Source of the DNA: Streptomyces sp. APSN-46.1
Lineage (GTDB): Bacteria > Actinomycetota > Actinomycetes > Streptomycetales > Streptomycetaceae
Assembly (NCBI RefSeq): GCF_022815725.1
Contig: NZ_JALGRF010000004.1
Span: forward strand, 24,123-88,122
Length of the DNA: 64,000 nt
Direction of reading: 5' to 3'
Shown: positions 1-8,291 of the stretch, piece by piece
Position numbering within the stretch: position 1 is the first letter of the stretch
Layout: every line of letters begins with the position of its first letter
Translations under genes and position numbers: made by a program
The notes under the pieces: generated by a model
Seen by the model: only the letters and a program-made list of their open reading frames with translations
What the model was told of the DNA's origin: nothing
Database searches by the model: none

Positions 1-263
1 GGCGGCCCTCGCGGCCATGGCCGACCGAGTCCATGCCACGACGGGCATCCGGCTCCATCCTGAACCGGTCCGCATCTGACGTGGTTGCGGATCGTGGTGG
101 GCAGGAGCCGAAGTGGAAACCGCACCGCCCCCGGTGTTCAGGTCACCGGGGGCGGCGGGGACGTACGCTGGAAACCCACCGCCGTTCCCGCAAGCCGCCT
201 TGCCCTGTCCACTTCGGCATGGCACCGTCGCACCTCCTTGATCCACAACAGAGGGACGGCCCG

Positions 264-470
264 ATGCCCGAGGACCTGGCAGCCGACACCATCCGCGCAC
301 TGGAAGGCATCGTGGAGGCATCCAACGCTCTGCCCGAACACACTGTGGAGCTGCTCCGCGTGTCCCTCGGCCAGGCCCGTGCGGCAAAGGCGGCGGGCCA
401 CGACCAGGAAGCGATCACCATCGCCGCCCAGGCCCTCCAGACGGCCCAGAACGCGTCCGAGGACCGCTAG
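264..470 (+). CDS. small hypothetical protein, 68 aa
   Basis: A short acidic and alanine-rich protein beginning MPEDLAADTIRAL, probably all alpha-helical, with no motif I recognise. The ATG at 264 is chosen because GAGGGA lies 8 bases upstream and because the residues before it (from 33) are a basic, low-complexity stretch that looks like read-through of non-coding sequence. The helices have a heptad-like spacing of leucine and alanine, which suggests a helical hairpin, but no function can be given. The upstream 263 bases hold no other gene that I can support. Confidence 0.5.
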   Translation: MPEDLAADTIRALEGIVEASNALPEHTVELLRVSLGQARAAKAAGHDQEAITIAAQALQTAQNASEDR

Positions 471-615
471 TCCGCTAGTCCGGGCCTGTCTTTGGCTGGG
501 ATCGCGAGGCGGGTCGGAGGCTGTGGAACCAGCTGATCGCTGCGCGTCAGTGGAGTCTGGCGAAACAGCTCTCGGGTGTCTACTCGTAGCACCGGGACGG
601 ACGCGGGGGCGGCCG

Positions 616-960
616 TCACCTGTTCGTGTCCGGGGGCGGTGCGGTGGCACCCAGGGTCCGCCGGGCGTCCAGCCATACCCTCTCGAAGTCCTCGGCCGAG
701 ATCGCGCCGGCGCGCGGCGCTTCCTCCCATCCCGTGAGCCTGCCCTCGGCGACGAGGCCGTACCGCTGCTCGTACCGGCTCATAGTGGCGATGTCCGCGC
801 GCTCCTGATACCGGAGTACCTCCTCCAGGGAGGCGGCGGTCACCGGGGTGCCGTCATCGCCTCGCAAGTCCACTTGCCGCAGAACCCACCCCTCCTCATC
901 ACCCTCGAAGTACTGCCACAGGTCCAAGGCCTCGTCATACGTGCGGATCCACATCACCAT
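616..960 (-). CDS. hypothetical protein, 114 aa
   Basis: Soluble, acidic, tryptophan- and tyrosine-rich protein beginning MVMWIRTYDEALDLWQYF. The start at 960 is preferred because the in-frame extension up to 1083 is arginine/proline-rich and unlike a real protein. The composition (alternating charged helices, C-terminal PPPDTNR tail) is compatible with a small globular domain. No family recognised and no operon partner: the next minus-strand gene starts about 450 bases away. The 145 bases on the 3-prime side (471-615) show no gene. Confidence 0.55.
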   Translation of the reverse strand: MVMWIRTYDEALDLWQYFEGDEEGWVLRQVDLRGDDGTPVTAASLEEVLRYQERADIATMSRYEQRYGLVAEGRLTGWEEAPRAGAISAEDFERVWLDARRTLGATAPPPDTNR

Positions 961-1150
961 GGCACCACGCTCGCGCACGCGACAGGGCTGCTCCGGTCGG
1001 CACGCGCGTGCCCGCGAACGGCTCACCCCGTCGCCGACCACCGGGCCGGCTGTCAGCGGCGGTCGCGGGTCCGGCCGACGCACCCCCGATCAGGACCGCG
1101 GCAAGCACACCCGCGGCAGCTCGGGCGCCCGGCCCGGAGGGGCCCGGGCC

Positions 1151-1408
1151 CTACCGCTGCCAGCAGCGGACAGGGTGATGCCAGACGGCCCAGCCGTAAC
1201 CGCAGAGTCGGCAGTCGGCCATGGGGCCGCCGTGCAGCGTCGCGATCGGAGCGGACAGGCGGCAGCCGGCACACGTCATGCGGTCCGTCGCGCAGACCCC
1301 GTGGGGATGTGCCCTCGACGTCTCGACCACCATCTGGAGCCGCGAGAGGTCGAAGGCCTCCCTCTGCATCCGAGCCACGTCCCCCCATCCCGCGCCCGGA
1401 CCGAGCAC
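1151..1408 (-). CDS. small cysteine-motif protein, 85 aa
   Basis: Begins with GTG at 1408, 18 bases after the stop of the membrane-protein gene on the same strand, so the two are probably co-transcribed. The C-terminal half carries two CxxC pairs (TCAGC near residue 47 and DCRLC near residue 67), separated by about 18 residues, followed by an aromatic tail (GYGWAVWHHPVRCW). This spacing is typical of a small zinc-binding knuckle, though that role is inferred from the cysteines only. An internal ATG (MQREAF) is a possible alternative start. Confidence 0.45.
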   Translation of the reverse strand: MLGPGAGWGDVARMQREAFDLSRLQMVVETSRAHPHGVCATDRMTCAGCRLSAPIATLHGGPMADCRLCGYGWAVWHHPVRCWQR

Positions 1409-1426
1409 GTACGCAGCAACATCAGG

Positions 1427-1717
1427 TCAGCGGCTGAGGATGCCGAGGGCGCCTGCCAGCAAGGCGGCAAGGCTGACGTGGGCGGTCACAAGGAACACCC
1501 ACTCCAGGGCGTTCATGCGCCACTGGCGACGGGCCAGTAGCCGCCACTCATACGCCATGGACCCGATAGCGATGGAGAGCAACGGGGCCCACAGCAGAGC
1601 CCACCATGACCAAGTGCCGCCGTGGTTGAGTATGGCGAAGACCGCGCCGAAGAACAGCATTGTCAGAGACCATCCCGGCTTCTCCGTCTCCTGCGTGGAG
1701 TGCGAAGGGTTACTCAT
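1427..1717 (-). CDS. small integral membrane protein, 96 aa
   Basis: After a polar N-terminus (MSNPSHSTQETEKPG) there are two or three hydrophobic helices: SLTMLFFGAVFAIL, WWALLWAPLLSIAIGSMAYEW, and a C-terminal segment around VFLVTAHVSLAALLAGALGIL. The start at 1717 is preferred to 1753 because the extra 12 residues are proline-rich and upstream of the natural polar start. Likely forms a short operon with the CxxC protein just downstream. No family recognised. Confidence 0.55.
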   Translation of the reverse strand: MSNPSHSTQETEKPGWSLTMLFFGAVFAILNHGGTWSWWALLWAPLLSIAIGSMAYEWRLLARRQWRMNALEWVFLVTAHVSLAALLAGALGILSR

Positions 1718-1956
1718 GTCCCACGGCCTCTCGGGTTGCGACGGGTCCCGCACGAATGGCCATGTCTACGCGCCTAGTTGGCCTGGTCAGGGCCAGCGAG
1801 TTGCATGCGCCATGAACGTAACGTGCCCCGCGGACCCCACCCAAAGGGTTTCCGCAGTGAGTCAGAACACAAGGAAAGTTCCGGCCACAACCCCCCTCTG
1901 GGGAACTCTTCGCCGGCTGGCGCGCTCGCAGTACCTGCTCCGACGGCATGAAAGCC

Positions 1957-1996
1957 GCGCCGCCCCCCGGTGGTCAGATCACCAGGGGGTGGCGCG
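1957..1996 (-). terminator. imperfect hairpin after the ABC permease gene
   Basis: A GC-rich inverted repeat (cgccccccggtggt pairing with atcaccagggggtggcg, with mismatches) lies about 20-60 bases beyond the stop of the permease gene at 2015. It is placed as a factor-independent terminator of the SARP / ABC minus-strand unit. There is no T-tract, as is usual in Streptomyces. Confidence 0.4.
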
Positions 1997-2014
1997 GAGC
2001 GGTGGCGGGGCCGG

Positions 2015-4495
2015 TCAGTCGCGCATGCCCGCCAGTTCGACCGGGCGGGTGCGGAGGGCGAACATCGCCGGGATCACCGCGGAGACCACGCCGAGGACGG
2101 CGCAGGCGGCGACCATCATGCCGATCGTGGCCCAGGGGATCACCATCGGGGCCGAGATGCTCAGGATGGCGAGCGCGCTCGAAATGCCCAGCAGGTTGAG
2201 CACCGTGACGCCCAGGCCGAGGACCGCGCCCACCACGACCACCAGGATCGTCTCGACCGAGATCAGCCAGAGCACCTGGCGCTTGGTGGCGCCGCCCAGT
2301 TGCAGGACCGCGAGGTCGCGGACCCGGTCGGAGGTCGCCATCACCAGGACGTTGGCCAGGGCGATGCCCGTGTAGATGATCGCGATGCCGAGGACGACCA
2401 TGATGTCCACGCGCATGTGGCGGCTGACGGCCGGGAAGCTGTCCTCCAGCCACCGCTCCTTGGTCGCGACCTTCCCGCCCACCGGCTCGACGGTCTCGCG
2501 CAGCGCCGCCTCCACGGCCGCCGCGTCCGCCGCGTCCGCCCCCGGCAGGAGCTTGACGTCGATCCGGTCGATCCCCGCACCGGTGCCGTTCTTCGGCGTG
2601 ACGTACACACCGTTGTTGCCGCTGCCGTTGCGCATGACCGCGGCGACGCGCAGCGAGGCCTTGGTGCCGTCGCCCAGCCAGACGTCCACGTTCTTGCCGA
2701 CCTCGTGGGTGAGCCACTCCTCGGTGACGATGATGCTCTGGTCGTCGAGGTCGGCGACGCTGCCCGCGATGACCGGGAGCTTGGCGATCTTCGCGAGGTC
2801 GGCCGGTTCGGCCACCTTCCCCTCGTCCTTGATCAGCGCGACGCCCTCCTCCAGTACGTACACGGAGGTGGAGCCCACGGCCAGGGCCTCGACGCCCGGG
2901 ATCTCCCGGACGCGGGCCACGGCCTTCGGGTCCAGGCCGCTCTCGCCGCGGGCCTCGACGATGAAGTCCGCCGTGGTCTGCGCGGCGGCCTCGTCGGCCT
3001 TGGCGCCGCGTACGGTGGCACCGGCCCCGAACAGCGAACCGGCGAGCGCGACGGTGATCAGCACGGGCGCCACGATGGAGGCCGTACGCCGCAGCCCCGC
3101 CACCGCGTTCTCCCGCGCCAGCATGACCGTGGCGCCGGGAAGCCGGTTCGGGAGCCAGGTCAGCAGCCGGAACAGCGGCCGGATCAGCACGGGCGAGATG
3201 AACGCGAACGCCGTGATCCAGTACAGCGGCTGGGTGGAGTACGTCTTGCGGTTGAGGACCTTCTTCGGGTCCTCCATCAGCTGCATGACCACGAACGCGG
3301 CGCCCGCCACCAGCAGCGCGATGCCGAGGATCCAGCGCCCGGTGGTCATCACCCGGCTGTCGACGGCGGCGTCGCGCAGCGCCTCGGTCGGTGCGATCCG
3401 GCCGGCCCGGCGGCTGGCCGCCCAGACGCCGGCCAGCGCGACCAGCAGGCCGGTCGCGAAGGCCGCGTAGTAGGGCCAGGCGTAGTCCCCGATGGTGAAC
3501 CAGGACGGTGCGATGTGCTCGTCCACCAGGACCTGGGCCAGGCGGGAGGCCCCGTAGGCGCCGAGGAAGCAGCCCGCCGTGGAGGCGAGGATGCCGATGC
3601 CGGTGGCCTCCGTGACCACGGACCGCCGGATCTGCTTCGGGGTCGCGCCCGCGGCGCGCAGCAGGCCGAACTCGCGCCTGCGCTGGGCCACCGCGAAGGC
3701 AAAGGTGGTGGAGACGACGAAGACGGAGACGAAGCTGGTGATGGTGCCGCCCAGGCCGAGCAGGATGATCGTCTCCAGCAGGGCTTCGCTGTCGGCGTTC
3801 GGGTCCGGGTCGGCCTGCCGCCGCTCGTGGCCGGTCAGGATGTGTACGCCCGGGTAGCCCTTGACCGCCTCGCGCACGGCGGCGGTGTCGGCGTCCACCA
3901 CCACGTTGTCGATCCGCGGCTGGATCTCGGCGGCCGCCGCGTCGGTGAAGAACACCGCCGACTCGAAGGCGGTGGGCGCCACCGTGCCGACCACCGTACG
4001 GGGGGCCGCCCCGGCCGGCGTGGCCACCTTGACCTTGGCGCCGGTCGCGGCGGTCCCGTCGGTGACGACGATCTCGTCGGCCGCCTCCGGGGCACGGCCC
4101 GACGTCAGCTTGTACGGGGTGAAGGCAGCGGTCGACCACGGGTGGCCGGTGCCCGGCCCGGAGGTGCTGCCGGAGACGCTCGCGACGAAGCTGCGGTCCG
4201 GGACGGCGCGGCCCAGACCGGCCAGCTTGTCGGCGAGTTCCCGCGGTACGGAGTGCGGCTGCGCGAGCGGCTTGGTGCGGTCGCCGATGGGGCTGGGCAC
4301 CCGCAGGGTGTCCTCGCCGCGGACGATGACCGGCGCCGAGGTGAAACGGACGGTGTCCCTCTCCTTGGCACCGAGGGTGGAGGCGATCGCCAGGGTCATC
4401 GTGGCGATCAGGGCGACACCGAGCGCGAGGGCGACGAAAGTACCGACGAACGTGACCCACCGCAGGCGCAGGGTGTTCAGTGCGACGCTCAGCAC
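2015..4495 (-). CDS. FtsX/MacB-type ABC transporter permease, 826 aa
   Basis: Large permease with the duplicated FtsX layout. An N-terminal membrane helix (residues about 10-40) is followed by an extracellular domain, then a first FtsX block of three helices including TTFAFAVAQRRREFGLLRAAGATPKQIRRSV, a central helix pair, a second extracellular domain and a second FtsX block (DRVRDLAVLQLGGATKRQVLW) ending with RTRPVELAGMRD. The repeated RR-E-GLLRAxGA/LAVLQLGGA motif is the ATPase-coupling helix of this family. The gene overlaps the upstream ATPase gene by 7 bases, so the pair is translationally coupled. MacB-type exporters in Streptomyces often move lipids, peptides or antibiotics. The position directly after a SARP regulator suggests export or self-resistance for the neighbouring cluster, which is inference. 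Confidence 0.9.
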   Translation of the reverse strand: MLSVALNTLRLRWVTFVGTFVALALGVALIATMTLAIASTLGAKERDTVRFTSAPVIVRGEDTLRVPSPIGDRTKPLAQPHSVPRELADKLAGLGRAVPDRSFVASVSGSTSGPGTGHPWSTAAFTPYKLTSGRAPEAADEIVVTDGTAATGAKVKVATPAGAAPRTVVGTVAPTAFESAVFFTDAAAAEIQPRIDNVVVDADTAAVREAVKGYPGVHILTGHERRQADPDPNADSEALLETIILLGLGGTITSFVSVFVVSTTFAFAVAQRRREFGLLRAAGATPKQIRRSVVTEATGIGILASTAGCFLGAYGASRLAQVLVDEHIAPSWFTIGDYAWPYYAAFATGLLVALAGVWAASRRAGRIAPTEALRDAAVDSRVMTTGRWILGIALLVAGAAFVVMQLMEDPKKVLNRKTYSTQPLYWITAFAFISPVLIRPLFRLLTWLPNRLPGATVMLARENAVAGLRRTASIVAPVLITVALAGSLFGAGATVRGAKADEAAAQTTADFIVEARGESGLDPKAVARVREIPGVEALAVGSTSVYVLEEGVALIKDEGKVAEPADLAKIAKLPVIAGSVADLDDQSIIVTEEWLTHEVGKNVDVWLGDGTKASLRVAAVMRNGSGNNGVYVTPKNGTGAGIDRIDVKLLPGADAADAAAVEAALRETVEPVGGKVATKERWLEDSFPAVSRHMRVDIMVVLGIAIIYTGIALANVLVMATSDRVRDLAVLQLGGATKRQVLWLISVETILVVVVGAVLGLGVTVLNLLGISSALAILSISAPMVIPWATIGMMVAACAVLGVVSAVIPAMFALRTRPVELAGMRD

Positions 4496-5226
4496 GGGGC
4501 AGCCTCAAGCCTGGTCATGTGCGCGGCGACCTGCTCGGCGGAGGGCGAGCCGAGCTCGTCGTGCACACGGCCGTCCACGAGGAAGATCACGCGGTCCGCG
4601 TAGGAGGCGGCGACCGGGTCGTGCGTCACCATGATGACGGTCTGCTTCTCGGTGTCCACCATGGTCCGGAACAGGCCGAGCACCTCACGGCTGGTGCTGG
4701 AGTCCAGCGCGCCGGTCGGCTCGTCCCCGAACAGCACATCGGGACGCGTGATCAGGGCGCGGGCGAGTGCCACCCGCTGCTGCTGGCCACCGGACATCTC
4801 CGACGGGCGGTGCCGGGCGCGGTCGCCCAGGCCGACGCGGCTCAGCGCCTCGTGCACCCGCGCCTTGGGAGGCCGGCGGCCGGCGAGCCGCAGGGGCAGC
4901 GCCACGTTCTGCTCGGCGGTCAGGGACGGCAGCAGGTTGAACGCCTGGAACACGAACCCGATGCGCTCCCGGCGCAGCAGCGTCAGCTTGGTCTCGTTCA
5001 GCTCGGTCAGATCGGTGCCGTCCACGATGACGGAGCCGGAGGTCGGCCGGTCGAGGCCTGCCGCGCACTGCAGCAGGGTCGACTTGCCGGACCCCGACGG
5101 CCCCATCACCGCGGTGAACGAACCACGGGGGAAGAAGAGGGACACCTTGTCCAGCGCGGTGACCGCACTGTCCCCCGATCCGTAGGTCCGGCTCACCGAG
5201 TGCAACTCGACGGTGTTGGTGTTCAT
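4489..5226 (-). CDS. ABC transporter ATP-binding protein (LolD/MacB type), 245 aa
   Basis: Complete nucleotide-binding subunit. Walker A GPSGSGKST at residues 42-50, Q-loop around FVFQAFNLLPSLT, signature SGGQQQR near 145, Walker B VLFGDEPTGALD near 165, and the H-loop in MVTHDP. The NLLPSLTAEQNVALPL stretch is characteristic of the LolD/MacB/FtsE subgroup, matching the FtsX-type permease encoded downstream with a 7-base overlap. The ATG at 5226 has GGAG about 5 bases upstream. The SARP gene ends only 89 bases upstream on the same strand, so ATPase and permease may be read from the SARP transcript or from a promoter in that gap, where a repeated ACGTT element sits. Confidence 0.93.
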   Translation of the reverse strand: MNTNTVELHSVSRTYGSGDSAVTALDKVSLFFPRGSFTAVMGPSGSGKSTLLQCAAGLDRPTSGSVIVDGTDLTELNETKLTLLRRERIGFVFQAFNLLPSLTAEQNVALPLRLAGRRPPKARVHEALSRVGLGDRARHRPSEMSGGQQQRVALARALITRPDVLFGDEPTGALDSSTSREVLGLFRTMVDTEKQTVIMVTHDPVAASYADRVIFLVDGRVHDELGSPSAEQVAAHMTRLEAAPC

Positions 5227-5242
5227 TTACTCCACTCAATCG

Positions 5243-5260
5243 AACGTTGGACGGACGTTC
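5243..5260 (-). promoter_or_regulatory. candidate regulator site upstream of the ABC ATPase gene
   Basis: The sequence AACGTTG-GACG-GACGTTC shows two related heptamers separated by 4 bases (11-bp period), and also an inverted repeat GAACGT...ACGTTC. It lies 17-34 bases upstream of the ATPase start in an 89-base gap after the SARP gene. An 11-bp period is the known spacing of SARP heptamer repeats, so direct control of the exporter by the SARP is possible. Sequence similarity to the repeats at 13421 is weak, so the assignment is tentative. Confidence 0.3.
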
Positions 5261-5315
5261 CACGCTGCGCGGCAGAACGGTTGCGTCTCGGGGGCCGCGG
5301 ACGGCGGCGCCGGGG

Positions 5316-7184
5316 TCAGCAGACCTCGGCGAGCCTGCGGGTTTCGAGACCGTGTGCGAAGAGGCGGACCAGGGGATGCATCCGGTACTGGGTCAAAGGC
5401 GTGGTGTCGAGCAGGGCGGCGTCCGCGAGGTCCTCCAGGACCTCCTCGGCGATCTCCTCGGGGAGTCCGAGGGCCGTGGCCGCGAGCGCCCGGGAGAACG
5501 TGGGCCGGCCGAGCAGCGCGAGCCGCCGCAGCGCGTCGTGGGCCTCCTCGGGCAGCCGCCACATGGAGGACTGCAGGGACCGCGCGACGTCGAGGTCCCC
5601 GACGCGCAGTTCCCGCAGGCGGGAGGAGGGGTCGTGGAGCCGCTGCGCGAGGCGTGCGACGGTCCAGTGCGGGCGGACGGCCAGCCGGGAGCCGAGGATC
5701 CGCAGGGCCAGCGGCAGACCGCCGCAGTACGCCGCCAACTCGCGTGCCGCGTCGAGTTCTTCGGCGATGCGCTCGGGACCGGCGATCTCGGCGAGCAGCG
5801 CCAGCGAGTCGTCCGCCGGCAGGGGCCGTACGGGGATGTGCCGGCCGGTGACGGTCACCAGCGGCGTCTGGCTCGTGATGAGGACGGCGGCCTCCGGCGT
5901 ATTGGGCAGCAGCGCGTCCACCTGGAGGCAGGACACCGCGTTGTCCAGCAGGATCAGCAGCCGCCGGCCGGCGGTGCGGGAGCGGTAGAGGCGGACCAGG
6001 TCGGTGAGGTCGGTGAGGTCGCCGGCGCGCTGCTCGGCGCCGCCCGGTTCGCCCAGCGCGCGCAGGAGTTCCACGAGGACGGCGCCCGGGTCCTTCGGCG
6101 TGCCGTCGGGGTGGCACAGGCTCGCGTGGAGCTGCCCGTCCGGGAAGTGGGCGTGCGCGGCGTGCGCGGCCCGTACGGCCAGGGCGGTCTTGCCCACGCC
6201 GGCCATGCCGGTCAGCAGTACGCGCCGGGGCCGGCCCGCCGGGTTCGGGGCCAACGCGGCGGCCAGTGAGCGGAGTTCGGGCTCCCGGCCGGTGAAGCCG
6301 ACCGCGTCCGGGGGAAGCATGGCGGGGGCGGCGCTCCGCTCCCGGGCCGCGACCGCGACCGCGAGGGCAGGGGCGGGGGCGGAGACGGCGGGGACGGGGG
6401 CGGCCACGGCTCCCCCGGTGATCGGGGCGGCGGAGGCGGGAACGGGACTCAGGTCCAGGTCGTTGTTGAGCACGCCCTGGAAGGCGAGGTTCAGCGCGGA
6501 GCCCGGATCGACGCCCAGCTCCTCGGCGAGCAGCTTGCGGCCGGCGTGGTAGACGTGCAGGGCGTCGGCCTGCCGGCCGGACCGGTAGAGGGCGGTCATC
6601 AGCTGCGCCCGCAGCCGCTCCCGCATCGGGAACTTGCCGACGAGGTCGGTGAGTTCGGAGACCAGCTGACGGTGCCTGCCGAGCTCCAGGTCGGCGTCGA
6701 TCCGGTGCTCCAGGACGGCGGCCCGGTTCTCCTCCAGGTACGGGAGCTCGGCCTCGGCCAGCTGCGGGGTGACATTGGCCAGGGCCTGGCCCTGCCACAG
6801 GTCCAGGGCGTCGCGGAGCAGCTCACCGGCCTGGTGGTAGCGGCGCTCGGTGAGCGCCTGCTGCCCGAGGCGGGCCAGCCGCTGGAACTCCTCGATGTCG
6901 AGCTGGGCGCCGTGGGTGACGAGCTGGTAGCCGGGCTGGCGGCGGATGAGCGAGACCTCGCCGCCGAGCAGGCGGCGCAGCCGGGACACGTAGGTGTAGA
7001 TCTGGGCGTTCCTGGTGGCCGGCGGTTCCCAGCCCCACAGCATCTCCGTCAACCGGTCGTCGGAGACGACTTCCCCCCGGTCGAGCAGCAGCGTGGCGAG
7101 TACGGTGTGCATCTTCGTGCCGGACAGGGCGATGCGAGCGGTGTCCTGTTCGGCTGTGACTGGTCCGAGCAACCTGAATTTCAT
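5316..7184 (-). CDS. AfsR/SARP-family transcriptional regulator, 622 aa
   Basis: Three-part regulator. Residues 1-90 form an OmpR-like winged helix (MKFRLLGPV..., SRLRRLLGGEV), 95-245 the bacterial transcriptional activator domain (AGRKLLAEELGVDPGSAL at its end), then an alanine/proline linker (250-290), and an NB-ARC ATPase with Walker A GMAGVGKT at 326-333, Walker B LLILLDNA and the GLPLALRILG motif, followed by a winged-helix region to the C-terminus. It is shorter than AfsR because the TPR repeats are absent. The ATG at 7184 is chosen since the fold begins there, with a run of G just upstream. SARP regulators activate antibiotic clusters by binding 11-bp-spaced direct repeats, and such repeats occur at 13421-13453, which makes this the likely cluster activator. 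Confidence 0.9.
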   Translation of the reverse strand: MKFRLLGPVTAEQDTARIALSGTKMHTVLATLLLDRGEVVSDDRLTEMLWGWEPPATRNAQIYTYVSRLRRLLGGEVSLIRRQPGYQLVTHGAQLDIEEFQRLARLGQQALTERRYHQAGELLRDALDLWQGQALANVTPQLAEAELPYLEENRAAVLEHRIDADLELGRHRQLVSELTDLVGKFPMRERLRAQLMTALYRSGRQADALHVYHAGRKLLAEELGVDPGSALNLAFQGVLNNDLDLSPVPASAAPITGGAVAAPVPAVSAPAPALAVAVAARERSAAPAMLPPDAVGFTGREPELRSLAAALAPNPAGRPRRVLLTGMAGVGKTALAVRAAHAAHAHFPDGQLHASLCHPDGTPKDPGAVLVELLRALGEPGGAEQRAGDLTDLTDLVRLYRSRTAGRRLLILLDNAVSCLQVDALLPNTPEAAVLITSQTPLVTVTGRHIPVRPLPADDSLALLAEIAGPERIAEELDAARELAAYCGGLPLALRILGSRLAVRPHWTVARLAQRLHDPSSRLRELRVGDLDVARSLQSSMWRLPEEAHDALRRLALLGRPTFSRALAATALGLPEEIAEEVLEDLADAALLDTTPLTQYRMHPLVRLFAHGLETRRLAEVC

Positions 7185-7375
7185 GTCCCCCCCGAGTGAC
7201 GGTGAAATACGCCGGATCACGGCTTCACCATTCTCGGAGCGATCCACGCGCGGGACAGATGTCGGCTCTGTCAAGACACTGCGGTGGCAGCTGCCTGCCA
7301 CCGGAGTCACGCTTGAGCGGGACGCGAGCCAGAACCACGCCAATTCCACGTGGTCTAAAAAGCATTGACGCACCA

Positions 7376-7942
7376 TCACGCCACCGCCATCACGGACGCA
7401 CGTACCAGCCGCACGGGCGGAACGGCCACGGCCGGCTCGGGTACCGGCGCGGAGGCGAAGACCACGAACCGCAGCGCCGCGAACCGCGCGACACCCGCCA
7501 GGGCGGAGGCCAGCAGGTAGACGGCCTGCGCGAGCAGCGCGCTCGGCGCCGGCACCAGGGCGTGGAGGGCGAGCAGCGCCCCGGTGGTGAACAGGTAGCC
7601 CACGGCCGCGGTCAGCGCCGACTGCAGGTGCTCGCGGCGGCCGGGGCGGGAACCGCCGGGGCGGGAACCGCGGAAGGTGAACCGGCCGTGAAGCTCGGTG
7701 GCGACCACCGTGGAGACCACCGCCACCACCGCGTTGGCCACCGCGAGCGGCAGCCGGCCCGCCGCCAGCAGCAGCGCGCCGCTGGACAGCAGGCCCACGC
7801 CGCCGCCGCAGACGACGAAGCGCACGAAGGCCATCACCGGCCCGACGGGCTCGGGAGCGGCGGTCCCGCTGCTGGTGTAAGAGGCGGTTAAGGTCACGAC
7901 ACGACTGTGCCGGACCGGATGGCACCCACCCATCGGGCTCAC
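7376..7942 (-). CDS. GtrA-like four-helix membrane protein
   Basis: Four hydrophobic segments arranged as in GtrA-family flippase-like proteins: FVRFVVCGGGVGLLSSGALLL, AVANAVVAVVSTVVATELHGRFTF, LTAAVGYLFTTGALLALHALV and LLAQAVYLLASALAGVARFAALRFVVF. The FVRF start of helix 1 and the N..GRFTF and RF..LRF..F motifs are family hallmarks. GtrA proteins are linked to transfer of polyprenyl-linked sugars across the membrane, but no glycosyltransferase is adjacent, so the substrate is unknown. The ATG at 7942 is used, although a GTG at 7897 would remove a less protein-like leader of 15 residues. Lies 191 bases upstream of the SARP gene on the same strand. Confidence 0.75.
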   Translation of the reverse strand: MSPMGGCHPVRHSRVVTLTASYTSSGTAAPEPVGPVMAFVRFVVCGGGVGLLSSGALLLAAGRLPLAVANAVVAVVSTVVATELHGRFTFRGSRPGGSRPGRREHLQSALTAAVGYLFTTGALLALHALVPAPSALLAQAVYLLASALAGVARFAALRFVVFASAPVPEPAVAVPPVRLVRASVMAVA

Positions 7943-8291
7943 GGTGGATCCGCGAACCCCGATCCCCTAGGGCGCGCTCGGGGTTCCCCCTACCTCCGCG
8001 CCTCAGGGACCCGGCTCCCGCCGCAGCGCCCGTACGGCATGTGACCTGGTACGCGTCGGTGGCGCCACCGCCCCGGGCGCCGCCCCGTGTGGTGGCGCCA
8101 CCACCGGCCCCCGAACGGCCCCGCCGGAGCGGCGTCCGTTCAGCCCTCGCGCGCGCCCCGGGTGGCCGGAACGCGCGCTCCTCCGCCCAGGTGTGTGACG
8201 GGCGCACCTGGGCAAGCCGCCGCCCCGGACAGCACGGTGGAGGCCCGTGGAATCCAGCGGGCGATCCGACAGACGACGGGGAGACGTGGAG
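7943..8291. promoter_or_regulatory. divergent intergenic region with paired palindromes
   Basis: This 349-base gap separates the GtrA-like gene (minus) and the transposase-like gene (plus) and holds no ORF I can support. It contains two copies of the 12-bp perfect palindrome GGTGGCGCCACC, at 8058-8069 and 8091-8102, each extended to 14 bp by matching flanks. Their centres are 33 bp apart, about three helical turns, so both would lie on the same face of DNA. A further 9-bp inverted repeat (gcccaggtg / cacctgggc) is at 8185-8213. The region looks like a regulated divergent promoter. Confidence 0.5.

Noticed and set aside
1970..4603. Long plus-strand frame opposite the ABC permease
   Set aside because: It is an antisense shadow caused by high GC content; the composition is Arg/Asp/His-rich without any domain.
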